From Alphaproteobacteria bacterium (lineage in GTDB: Bacteria; Pseudomonadota; Alphaproteobacteria; Paracaedibacterales; CAITNM01): a stretch of DNA of 15,468 bases. The stretch spans positions 1-15,468 of the forward strand of contig CANMNU010000022.1 of the NCBI GenBank assembly GCA_947499175.1, in the 5' to 3' direction. Below, piece after piece: positions 1 to 7,283 of the stretch. The position numbers and the translations under genes were made by a program. A model generated the notes under the pieces. The model was not told the DNA's origin. It ran no database searches and worked only from the letters and a program-made list of their open reading frames with translations. Each line of letters starts with the position of its first letter. Positions within the stretch are counted from its first letter, which is position 1.

Positions 1-44
1 AAAGCGTTATAGCTTACTAATTATAAATTGAGTACGTTGCGGCT

Positions 45-81
45 TGGATTGCCGCGCAAGCAAAGCTTGCTCGCAAAGACG
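45..81 (-). repeat. GC-rich hairpin repeat, copy 1 (inverted relative to copy 2)
   Basis: Read on the minus strand this begins CGTC, continues TTTGCGAG and ends GCGGCAATCCA. At its core GCAAGC (56-61) and GCTTGC (65-70) form a perfect stem around AAA, and outer bases TTGC and GCAA also pair. The start and end match copy 2 at 90-124, although the stem bases differ. Short palindromic elements with a CGTC...CGAG...ATCCA frame are typical of dispersed repeats in Rickettsiales and related alphaproteobacteria; that link is from memory. It contrasts sharply with the AT-rich surroundings. Confidence 0.65.
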
Positions 82-89
82 CAGAAAAC

Positions 90-124
90 CGTCATCACGA
101 GACCCGTAGGGGCGTGGTGATCCA
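90..124 (+). repeat. GC-rich hairpin repeat, copy 2
   Basis: It begins CGTCATCACGAG and ends GGCGTGGTGATCCA. ATCAC (95-98 region) pairs with GTGAT near 117-121 and ACCC pairs with GGGG around a GTA loop. It shares the CGTC, CGAG and ATCCA blocks with the inverted copy at 45-81, only 8 bases away, while the stem bases have changed together on both sides. This suggests the fold matters rather than the exact sequence. No ORF is present. Confidence 0.65.
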
Positions 125-548
125 GTGTAAAATCTTATCATTTTATTGATGGTAAGCTATAATATTAAGTTAATGTTAATATTTAGTAATATATTTTTTT
201 ATAAGTAATATGTTAATTTATCCTAAATGTTAATGATTACAATTTCAGTTCTGCTAGAGGTTATAACTAATGCGCATTAGTTAAACGTTAACAGGAGCAT
301 TTCACTGTTGAAGACATCTCTAAGGGTGCAGCGGAGGAATGCTTATCAAATTAAAACCCACTTGCCGTGGCTTTTAGTTAGCGCTCAGTTATTAAGGTAC
401 CACAAATTAGTGAAATATTCAAAAAACTAGATGTCCCAAACTATTTTAGTAAAATTTTATGAGTGTTGTTTAAGTGTAAATAATTAAAACTACACAAAAC
501 CAGGTACCGCTATCAAAAATTGAAGATTTTTTGATTTCAGAAAATAAG
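125..548. other. Non-coding AT-rich region without a recognisable gene
   Basis: No credible coding region lies here. 125-240 is almost pure A/T and holds four GTTAAT motifs (169, 175, 212, 229). A 20-bp palindrome follows at 264-283. Bases 285-420 are less AT-rich and include a GGAGG (333-337) immediately before an ATG (339), too close for normal initiation. An AT-rich inverted repeat, ATCAAAAA (512-519) with TTTTTGAT (528-535), lies just past the end of the HD gene and may be a weak terminator. I could not match 285-420 to any RNA family I know. Confidence 0.5.
264..283. repeat. 20-bp perfect palindrome
   Basis: The half-site TAACTAATGC is followed directly by its reverse complement GCATTAGTTA, with no spacer. 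A perfect 20-bp dyad without a loop is more like a binding site for a dimeric DNA-binding protein than an RNA terminator. No gene starts nearby on the plus strand, and the nearest gene (549-1652) ends towards it, so its target is unknown. Confidence 0.6.
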
Positions 549-1652
549 CTAATGAGATATCGGTGAGAGTTGCAACTGAATTTTGTATCCGGTTTCACAT
601 AATTTTTTTACTCTTGTAAATTCTTTAAGAAAGCTTTTGTCAATTTCAGTCAAGCGTTTAGTTTTTTTTGTGTGTTTATTATAAAGTAAGGGATCAATTC
701 CTAAAAACTTAGGTTTTGGAACGAAATCAGGCGATCCTTCACCTTCTTTCAAAATTCTGTAAGATTTCTTTACGTTTTGAGCATTTTTAATGTAGAGCTT
801 GATTTTTGGATCATCGCAAACGGCTAGTTTATCAAGAATTTGTTTGTCTATACCAAAATTCATATCTTCTTTAGTTATGCGACCTAAATCAAATGCTTTT
901 TTTAAAATTAGGCTGGAAATATGGCAAAGAACCAAATTATCAGCAGATTCCCAAAAATGTTCCGTTAATGTTAAAGAAATTGCTGCAAATTTTTTAGCAA
1001 CTTTAACGGATGTAAAGTACCAGTACCCATCATCAAAACGTAAATCATTAATAATTTCTTTAATTTCATTTTCATCAAGCAACTTAAGGATTAAAGCCGT
1101 ATGAATATTGTGTGCTATGCGATCAGCACACATATCAGGTAGTGGTTGTTTTAGTCTTTTGAATTCAGGATTTTCTGGAAGAATATCTTTTTCTACTAAA
1201 TCTAAACCACAAATAAGGCTTTCTATTTCTGTTTGCTGTAAAAACCATTCATGAATAGTATCCTGATAACCAGATATTCCAAAAACAATGTCTGCCACAT
1301 TTGAAAAGACAGTAGATGAGATATCATGAACTAAAGCTGCAATTTGTTCCTTAATATCAGCTCCAAAATTTTTAACTAACCACAGCACGTCTAAAGAATG
1401 TTCCAAACGGCTAAATTTTGGAATTTTACCAAATTTAGTAACCCCACTCCAGTATACAGCGGTTCCAGATTGATCAACTCCCAAAAGACGCTGCATATGC
1501 TTCATGTTATAAATTTTAAGAAGCTCGTTTTCAAGTTTTATATGCCCAAATACCGTTTTAACCTCAACTGAAGCTGTAATTGGAGTTACAAATGATACTG
1601 CAAAAAAACAGCAAAAAATCAATGTAAAATTAAATAGCTTTTTAGCTAGCAT
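549..1652 (-). CDS. Exported HD-domain phosphohydrolase (dNTPase/SAMHD1-like)
   Basis: Predicted metal-dependent phosphohydrolase of 367 aa. The metal-binding set is complete: H85 in FSRLEHS, H109-D110 in ALVHDISS, and D177 in ADRI. The surrounding pattern (RLLGVDQSG at 55-63, FSRLEHSLDV at 80-89, YQDTIHEWF at 129-137) is that of the COG1078-type dNTPase-like family related to SAMHD1. Unusually for this family, the N-terminus is a Sec signal peptide: MLAKK, a hydrophobic run to about residue 25, then a likely cleavage after ITA (27). The ATG at 1652 is favoured because it gives this signal; an AAGGAA lies about 12 bases upstream. It is divergent from the glycosyltransferase pair and has no co-directional neighbour in the window. 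It may act in the periplasm or be secreted. The substrate is unknown. Confidence 0.75.
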   Translation of the reverse strand: MLAKKLFNFTLIFCCFFAVSFVTPITASVEVKTVFGHIKLENELLKIYNMKHMQRLLGVDQSGTAVYWSGVTKFGKIPKFSRLEHSLDVLWLVKNFGADIKEQIAALVHDISSTVFSNVADIVFGISGYQDTIHEWFLQQTEIESLICGLDLVEKDILPENPEFKRLKQPLPDMCADRIAHNIHTALILKLLDENEIKEIINDLRFDDGYWYFTSVKVAKKFAAISLTLTEHFWESADNLVLCHISSLILKKAFDLGRITKEDMNFGIDKQILDKLAVCDDPKIKLYIKNAQNVKKSYRILKEGEGSPDFVPKPKFLGIDPLLYNKHTKKTKRLTEIDKSFLKEFTRVKKLCETGYKIQLQLSPISH

Positions 1653-1683
1653 TTACTTCTATTTCCTTTTTAAACACATATTT

Positions 1684-1726
1684 AGGTTGCTTAAAAACTA
1701 GATGTTATGGCAACATCAGGCAACCT
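1684..1726. repeat. Nested inverted repeat between divergent genes
   Basis: The outer arms AGGTTGC (684-690 of the second kilobase) and GCAACCT (1720-1726) pair perfectly over 7 bp, and the inner arms GATGTT (1701-1706) and AACATC (1712-1717) pair over 6 bp around ATGGC. The structure fills much of the 95-bp gap between the HD gene and the membrane glycosyltransferase. It could be an operator for both genes or a hairpin in the plus-strand transcript. No T-run follows, so it is not an intrinsic terminator. Confidence 0.5.
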
Positions 1727-1747
1727 TATATATTGTTACATTTCCGC

Positions 1748-3058
1748 ATGTCCCAAGCTTTTAGACAATATAAATTTTTAGAATTACACTTTAAGTTAGT
1801 CAATTGTTTAATTCTCGGAATAATTGCTTTACATGTTTTCATGCATTTTCCAGCTTGTTTGAGGCTAGATTCTGCATCCATGTACGCAGATGCTGTAAAT
1901 CTGCATTACGTGGATTACTGGCCACCGCTAACGCTTTTACTTTGGCATTTTCTTAACCACATTAAGGAAGGTGCCGACCTTATGTTGTTATTAAATTTCG
2001 CAATGCTTTGGGGAGCTTCCCTTATAGGCCACAAACTTTTCAAGGAAAAAAAAATTGCTTATTGGTTTATCGCTATCCCCTTTGTACCTGCTATTTTTCT
2101 AGATTCTGGTGAAATTTTAAAAGATACTATTTTTTCCTTTGGTTATTTATTTATTTGCATGGTCCTTGCTTATAAAACGCTTAAAGATCAAAAACTACGT
2201 TTATGGCACACTGTACTAATTTTGGCAGGTGTTTTTTACTATTCTATGGTAAAAATTCAAGCACAATTTATTTTCCCATTTATGATTGCTTGGTTAGTGT
2301 TACTGCAACCTAGGTCTTTTGTGAAAAACTCAACTGATTTTATTTCTAAATTTTTATTGTTTATTGGCCTTGTGTTTGGTATTTCTTTTGGAATGAACCA
2401 GTGTAATAATGCGCTTGTTGAAAAAAAAAATGATAAGCATTACTGGCAGTATGTGAAAATTTATGACTTGGCAGGGATGAGTGTTTTTGCACAAAAAATG
2501 TATGTTCCTGATTTTTTGCTGAAAAATCCAAATATCACCGTAAAAGATATTGAAAATCATTACGACTACTTGTGGGAACCACTGATTCGTTATGATCATT
2601 CCCCGCTAATAAGCACTCGCAATGAACAAGACAGAGAAAATTTGTTGGGGACTTGGAAAAAGTGCGTCAAGCAAGATCCCATTTCTTACCTAAAGCATAG
2701 ATTTCGTTTGTGGTTTAAGATAATGGTTGGTAGCGCAGCAAAGGGTGCTTATATAACATGGGCGGATAGTTCGCCAACTTTACTTCGTTTCGCACCTATA
2801 TTTAGCATATTTGCTTTTATGCCACTTTTTCCAATTTTTTTATATTTTTGGTGGTTGGGATTACGTAGATTTAAAAAAGATAATCATGCGATTCCTCTAT
2901 TTATGCTATCATCCATGGGGTTATCATTAATATTTGTTTTATTCGTTTGTTCCCTAGCCTCTGCAGCCAGATATATTTATTTTTCATGGTGTTGTTTCAT
3001 GTTTGCAATTCCATTTGCATACATAACATGGATCAATCTAAAAAATAATAAAAAGTAA
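1748..3058 (+). CDS. Multi-membrane protein, probable GT-C-type glycosyltransferase
   Basis: 436 aa with about ten hydrophobic segments, beginning at residues 17-35. The first non-membrane loop carries acidic residues D41, D48 and D56 followed by YWPP (57-60). This matches the general layout of GT-C enzymes (PMT/ArnT-like), which use a polyprenyl-phosphate sugar and hold a catalytic Asp in the first outward-facing loop. A large hydrophilic segment lies around residues 225-325, then more membrane helices. I do not recognise a named family, so the call rests on topology and on the GT2 gene 5 bases downstream, which could make its donor. ATG 1748 is chosen over an upstream TTG at 1733; neither has a clear ribosome-binding site. 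TATATT at 1729-1734 is a possible -10 box, which would leave a very short leader. Confidence 0.5.
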   Translation: MSQAFRQYKFLELHFKLVNCLILGIIALHVFMHFPACLRLDSASMYADAVNLHYVDYWPPLTLLLWHFLNHIKEGADLMLLLNFAMLWGASLIGHKLFKEKKIAYWFIAIPFVPAIFLDSGEILKDTIFSFGYLFICMVLAYKTLKDQKLRLWHTVLILAGVFYYSMVKIQAQFIFPFMIAWLVLLQPRSFVKNSTDFISKFLLFIGLVFGISFGMNQCNNALVEKKNDKHYWQYVKIYDLAGMSVFAQKMYVPDFLLKNPNITVKDIENHYDYLWEPLIRYDHSPLISTRNEQDRENLLGTWKKCVKQDPISYLKHRFRLWFKIMVGSAAKGAYITWADSSPTLLRFAPIFSIFAFMPLFPIFLYFWWLGLRRFKKDNHAIPLFMLSSMGLSLIFVLFVCSLASAARYIYFSWCCFMFAIPFAYITWINLKNNKK

Positions 3059-3063
3059 AAAAT

Positions 3064-3969
3064 ATGACTAAAATTGCGATTTTGATCCCCTGTTATAATG
3101 AAGGCAAAGCTATTTATAAGGTAGTAAGCGACTTTAAAGAGCAGCTACCGGAAGCTGATATTTATGTCTATGATAACAACTCTAAAGATAATACCTCAGA
3201 GGAAGCAACGCGTGCAGGAGCAATTGTACGTTTTGAACCACGTCAGGGTAAAGGATATGTTGTTAGGCGCATGTTTTGTGATATTGATGCTGATGCCTAT
3301 TTAATGGTTGATGGTGACGGCACCTATGATTTTACAAGAGCTCGAGATCTGGTGAATGAATTACTTGTTAATCAGTTAGATATGGTAATAGGAACTAGAG
3401 TTGAAAAAACAACAACAGCGCATAGGGCCGGTCATAAACTTGGAAATCAGATATTTAATCTTGCCTTAAAATTATTGTTTCAAAGCAATTTCAAGGATAT
3501 TTTTTCAGGATTTCGTGTTTTTTCAAAGCGAATGGTTAAAAGCTTTCCCGCAATTTCCAACGGTTTTGACATTGAAACAGAATTATCAGTACACGCGCTA
3601 AACTTGAATTTATCTGTAAAAGAAATTGAAACCGATTTTTTTGACCGCATTGCAGGAACTCAAAGTAAATTATCAACCTTTAAAGACGGCTTTAAAATTG
3701 GCATACGCATGCTTTCATTATTTAAAGATTTTCGACCATTTTTATTGTTTTCACTAATTTCTACTATTTTAATTTCATCAGGACTTTACTTAGGTACAAT
3801 ATTGATTAAAGAATTTTTAGAAACAGGATTAGTACTGCGAATTCCTAGCGCAATGCTTTGTGTTGGGCTAATGATATTAGGCTTTTTAAGCTTTGCATGT
3901 GGGTTAATTCTTGATTGCATTAGCAACCAACGCCGTGAAAATTTGCGACTGCATTACCTACAAAGCTAG
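3064..3969 (+). CDS. GT2 family glycosyltransferase with two C-terminal membrane helices
   Basis: 301 aa. The N-terminal GT-A domain starts with IAILIPCYNEG (4-14), has DNNSKDNT (37-44), and the metal/nucleotide-sugar site DGDGTYDF (83-90) with the DxD motif D83/D85. DIFSGFRVF (145-153) and GFDIETEL (167-174) are typical of the dolichol/polyprenyl-phosphate sugar synthase branch (DPM1, GtrB, ArnC-like). Two membrane helices follow at about 225-248 and 261-284, as in GtrB-type enzymes. The likely reaction is transfer of a sugar from a nucleotide donor to a polyprenyl phosphate at the inner face of the cytoplasmic membrane. It starts 5 bases after the preceding membrane protein, so the two are almost certainly co-transcribed. 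The sugar and final acceptor cannot be told from sequence. Confidence 0.8.
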   Translation: MTKIAILIPCYNEGKAIYKVVSDFKEQLPEADIYVYDNNSKDNTSEEATRAGAIVRFEPRQGKGYVVRRMFCDIDADAYLMVDGDGTYDFTRARDLVNELLVNQLDMVIGTRVEKTTTAHRAGHKLGNQIFNLALKLLFQSNFKDIFSGFRVFSKRMVKSFPAISNGFDIETELSVHALNLNLSVKEIETDFFDRIAGTQSKLSTFKDGFKIGIRMLSLFKDFRPFLLFSLISTILISSGLYLGTILIKEFLETGLVLRIPSAMLCVGLMILGFLSFACGLILDCISNQRRENLRLHYLQS

Positions 3970-4118
3970 CTACTTAGATAAATATTAGCGTACGAAAATT
4001 CTCAAAAATTTCCACGACTGTTAGCAACAAAAGCAATTTTACTAATTTTTTGTAGTCAAGTCTTTTGATTTTTGTATTTTTTTGTTATCTTGATACTGGG
4101 ATAGTTGCGGAGAAGAGT

Positions 4119-5234
4119 GTGCAAAAGATACTAAAATACTTGTTTTTTTTCAGCCTAGGGTTTTTGTATCCACACAATTTGCATTCTAATAATTTTGCGT
4201 ACATTGTTGTTGATGGACAATCTGGAAAAGTGATGGCACAACAACGAGCCAATGAATTACGCCCCCCAGCATCACTTACAAAAAAAATGACGCTTTACCT
4301 AATTTTTGAAGCACTGCATGCAGGAAAAATCACTTTACAAACGGAATTTAACGTTTCTAAACGTGCTACAAAACAGGAACCTTGCAACCTAGGACTTAGA
4401 GCTGGTGAAAAAATTAATGTTAAAAACCTTATTTACTCTCTAGTTACACGCTCTGCCAATGACATGTCAATTACAGCTGCTGAAGGTCTAGCTGGTTCAG
4501 TTGAAGCATTTTCACAAATGATGAATAAAAAAGCAAAATTCTTAGGCATGAATCAAACAAAATTTTATAATCCTCATGGGTTACCTGCAAGTGGGCAAAT
4601 AACTAGCGCTAAGGATATGATGATTTTAGCCAGGGCTCTTCACCGCGATTATCCTAAAGAGTACGCTTTTTTCAAAACTAAAGAGTTTCGTTACAATGGC
4701 AAACAGGTACACAACCACAACAGAATGCTTAAATCATTTACAGGGATGGACGGAATCAAAACTGGTTTTACGTTTGCTTCACGATTTAACATCAGCGTTT
4801 CTGCCCAACGCATAGGTAGTGATGGCAAACCAATCAGAGTATTTGCTGTAGTTCTTGGTGGACAAACTTCCGTATCACGTGATAAAAAAACTGCAGAATT
4901 AATGGAAAGTGCTTTTCACAAACTTAATGCGACACCACGCATGCAACAAGTCGTATCTAATGTACAAAGCAACGAAGAACCAGATTCAATCGATAACCTT
5001 GTTTCTGAAGTTGATGCAATACCAGAACCTCAACCCGCATTGATTAAAAAAGCTAACACCAGAAAAAATCAAAAGCACAAAATTACAAAAACCAAGGTAG
5101 CCACTGTGAATACAAGTGAAACTGTTATATTAAAAGATCCCGTTGAGCGCATATTAAATTCCTCGATCACCCCTATTAGCATAGATATAAATCGTGATCT
5201 ACCAGCAGGATGGGTAAAAGCGAAACCAGCATGA
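4119..5234 (+). CDS. dacA: D-alanyl-D-alanine carboxypeptidase (PBP5/DacA-like, peptidase S11)
   Basis: Removes the terminal D-Ala from peptidoglycan stem peptides in the periplasm. All three penicillin-binding motifs are present: S52-L-T-K55 (nucleophile Ser52), S112-A-N114 and K214-T-G216. A GTG start at 4119 is chosen because GGAGAAG lies 3-9 bases upstream and the product then opens with a good signal peptide (KILKYLFFFSLGFL, cleavage near residue 23); an upstream TTG at 4065 has neither. Length is 371 aa. After the catalytic domain (to about residue 295) the chain becomes a Lys/Pro/Thr-rich, probably disordered tail that ends in DLPAGWVKAKPA, without the beta-rich C-terminal domain and membrane-binding helix of E. 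coli PBP5. It stands alone, 149 bases after the glycosyltransferase and tail-to-tail with lipB. Confidence 0.9.
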   Translation: MQKILKYLFFFSLGFLYPHNLHSNNFAYIVVDGQSGKVMAQQRANELRPPASLTKKMTLYLIFEALHAGKITLQTEFNVSKRATKQEPCNLGLRAGEKINVKNLIYSLVTRSANDMSITAAEGLAGSVEAFSQMMNKKAKFLGMNQTKFYNPHGLPASGQITSAKDMMILARALHRDYPKEYAFFKTKEFRYNGKQVHNHNRMLKSFTGMDGIKTGFTFASRFNISVSAQRIGSDGKPIRVFAVVLGGQTSVSRDKKTAELMESAFHKLNATPRMQQVVSNVQSNEEPDSIDNLVSEVDAIPEPQPALIKKANTRKNQKHKITKTKVATVNTSETVILKDPVERILNSSITPISIDINRDLPAGWVKAKPA

Positions 5235-5266
5235 ATATGCAGAACAAATAAAATTTTGTGATGAAT

Positions 5267-5884
5267 TTACCAAAGGCCACATAGAGGTGCATGTAGCTGC
5301 ATGACATTAGTTGCTTCTGATAATGTAACATTAATTCCTTCAGCTTTTAGTGATGTCACACCATAGTCTTTTAAGCCGCAAGGTATAATGCCATTATAAT
5401 GGGTTAAGTCAGGACAGATATTTAAAGCTAACCCGTGCCAGGTTATTCCTTTGGTTACCCTTACACCAATAGCTGCAATTTTACGCTCTTTATTTCCATT
5501 ATCAAGCCAAATACCAATCATTTCTTTTTTACGCTTTCCTTCGATACCAAAATTTCTTAAAGTTTTGATAACCCAATTTTCTAGGCATTGCACGAAATAG
5601 CGCACATCATTATTGCGTTTTTTTAAATCAACCATTACGTAAACAATTAACTGACCTGGACCATGATAGGTATATTGCCCCCCTCGATTAGATTGATGCA
5701 CTGGAAATGATTCATTTAGTAAATCGCTGGATTTAGCGCTGGTTCCTGCAGTATAAATTGGCGGGTGTTCTAAAAACCAAACAGTTTCTTTGCCACAATT
5801 GCGGACATCTTTGATAATTTCTTCCATGGTGCACAAAGCCTGGCTGTATTCAACCAAGCCATTTGTAATCACAAATTTAGGCAT
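5267..5884 (-). CDS. lipB: Octanoyl-[acyl carrier protein]:protein octanoyltransferase
   Basis: Transfers octanoyl from acyl carrier protein to lipoyl domains of 2-oxo acid dehydrogenases and the glycine cleavage H protein, the first step of lipoate synthesis. Hallmarks are RGGQYTYHGPGQ (67-78), K135 in KIAAIGVRV, WHG with H150, and the catalytic Cys169 in IIPCGLKDYGVTSL. At 205 aa it is of normal length. The start at 5884 (MPKFVITN) is preferred over one five codons upstream. It overlaps the glnA stop by 8 bases (ATG and TAA lie within ATGCCTAA), so it is probably translated by coupling from glnA. The pairing of lipB with glnA is not a functional one I recognise and may simply share transcription. 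Confidence 0.93.
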   Translation of the reverse strand: MPKFVITNGLVEYSQALCTMEEIIKDVRNCGKETVWFLEHPPIYTAGTSAKSSDLLNESFPVHQSNRGGQYTYHGPGQLIVYVMVDLKKRNNDVRYFVQCLENWVIKTLRNFGIEGKRKKEMIGIWLDNGNKERKIAAIGVRVTKGITWHGLALNICPDLTHYNGIIPCGLKDYGVTSLKAEGINVTLSEATNVMQLHAPLCGLW

Positions 5885-7274
5885 TGTAGTAAAGATCAAA
5901 CTCTAAAGGATGTGGATGCATAGATAGCTTATGACACTCTTGCCATTTCATTTGTAAGTGAGTTTCAATTAGTTCTTTAGAAAACACACCTGTTTTTGTT
6001 AGGTAGTCATGGTCACTTTCAAGTGCTTTCAAAGATTCACATAAACTACCACTAACAGTGGGTAATTTCTTGGCAATATCTTTTGCTTCAAATAAATCAA
6101 TATCTTGAGCTTCACCTGGGTGAATACGATTTTTAATGCCGTCTAATCCAGCTAAAAGCATTGCTGCAAAAGCTAGGTATGAGTTGGCAGTTGGATCTGG
6201 AAAACGTACTTCAATACGTTTACCTTTAGCTGATTTCACCATAGGAATACGACAGGCCGCTGAGCGATTCTGTGCAGAGTAGGCACAGATCACTGGCGCC
6301 TCATAGCCTGGCACCAAACGTTTATAACTGTTAGTGGTTGGGTTAGTAAAAGCATTTAGGCTTTTAGCATGCTTTAAAATTCCACCAATATAAAACAAGG
6401 CCATTTCTGAAAGTCCAGCATAGCCATTACCAGCAAATAAGGCCTCTGGCCCCTTCCATAGGCTTTGGTGTACATGCATGCCTGAACCATTATCAGCAAA
6501 CACAGGCTTTGCCATGAATGTAGCAGTTTTACCATAAAGTCGTGCAACATTTTTAACTACATACTTATAAATCTGCATTTCATCCGCCATACGCACTAAG
6601 TCATTATAAACTAGACCTAATTCATGTTGAGCTGGGGCTACTTCATGGTGATGTTTTTCAACCTTTAACCCCATTTCAATCATTTTTAAAATCATTTCGG
6701 CACGAATGTCGTTAGAAGAATCCAATGGTTGAGCTGGAAAGTAACCACCTTTTGGTGTTGGGCGATTACCGTGGCCTATTGCTTTATTTTGACTGGTAAA
6801 TTCATCAGAATTAAGTTGATAAAAAGTATGCTCAGGATTTGCTTGAAAGGCTACGCTGTCAAACATAAAAAATTCTGCTTCAGGCCCAAAAAATGCTTGA
6901 TCAGCAATACCTGAATTTTGCAAATAGCTAATACATTTTTTAGCAACTTGGCGCGGATCTTTTGCATAGGGTTCTTCTGATAAAGGGTAATGCACGTCAC
7001 AAATAACAATTGCAGTTGGGTACGATGAAAACGGATCAATACGAACATTACATAAGTCTATACCAAAATCAGGCTTTAATAGCATGTCAGATTCATTAAC
7101 AGCACACCAACCTTCAATTGAAGATCCATCAAACAGTAACCCATGGGTGCAAATTTCTTCATCAACTGCTGCTGTTTGGTAAGTAGTATGGTGCCAAGTA
7201 CCACGTAAATCAGTAAAACGAAAATCGATAAATTCAATTTGGTGATGTCTTAAAAAATCAAAAAAGGCCTGCAT
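5877..7274 (-). CDS. glnA: Glutamine synthetase type I
   Basis: Makes glutamine from glutamate, ammonia and ATP; 465 aa, close to the 468-469 usual for bacterial GSI. Conserved blocks are present: LFDGSSIEGW, FGPEAEFFMFD, KGGYFPAQPLDSS, EKHHHEVAPAQHELG, DNGSGMHVHQSLW, NPTTNSYKRLVPGYEAP, and RIEVRFPDPTANSYL. The C-terminal PHPLEFDLYY matches GSI-beta enzymes. However, the NLYDLPP segment whose Tyr is adenylylated by GlnE reads DLFEAKD here, placing Phe395 (or Leu394 without a gap) at that site. Control by adenylylation is therefore unlikely. A promoter candidate and two inverted repeats lie just upstream. It is divergent from the acyltransferase gene and leads into lipB. Confidence 0.96.
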   Translation of the reverse strand: MQAFFDFLRHHQIEFIDFRFTDLRGTWHHTTYQTAAVDEEICTHGLLFDGSSIEGWCAVNESDMLLKPDFGIDLCNVRIDPFSSYPTAIVICDVHYPLSEEPYAKDPRQVAKKCISYLQNSGIADQAFFGPEAEFFMFDSVAFQANPEHTFYQLNSDEFTSQNKAIGHGNRPTPKGGYFPAQPLDSSNDIRAEMILKMIEMGLKVEKHHHEVAPAQHELGLVYNDLVRMADEMQIYKYVVKNVARLYGKTATFMAKPVFADNGSGMHVHQSLWKGPEALFAGNGYAGLSEMALFYIGGILKHAKSLNAFTNPTTNSYKRLVPGYEAPVICAYSAQNRSAACRIPMVKSAKGKRIEVRFPDPTANSYLAFAAMLLAGLDGIKNRIHPGEAQDIDLFEAKDIAKKLPTVSGSLCESLKALESDHDYLTKTGVFSKELIETHLQMKWQECHKLSMHPHPLEFDLYYNA

Positions 7275-7283
7275 TATTATTCT

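Noticed and set aside
125..300. AT-rich region as a possible replication origin
   Set aside because: No DnaA-box-like TTATNCACA sites were seen, and no dnaA, parA or similar gene lies nearby.
339..377. A 12-codon ORF (MLIKLKPTCRGF) directly after GGAGG, as a possible second leader peptide
   Set aside because: The GGAGG is only one base from the ATG, too close for initiation, and no plus-strand gene follows that it could regulate.
512..535. ATCAAAAA/TTTTTGAT hairpin as the terminator of the HD gene
   Set aside because: The stem is all A/T apart from one G-C pair and no T-run follows on the minus strand, so it is noted only as a possible weak signal.
799..1104. Plus-strand open frame opposite the HD gene
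   Set aside because: It lies entirely within a well-supported gene on the other strand and shows no recognisable domain.
4065..4118. TTG start for the carboxypeptidase
   Set aside because: It would add 18 residues before a normal signal peptide and has no ribosome-binding site, whereas GTG 4119 has GGAGAAG.
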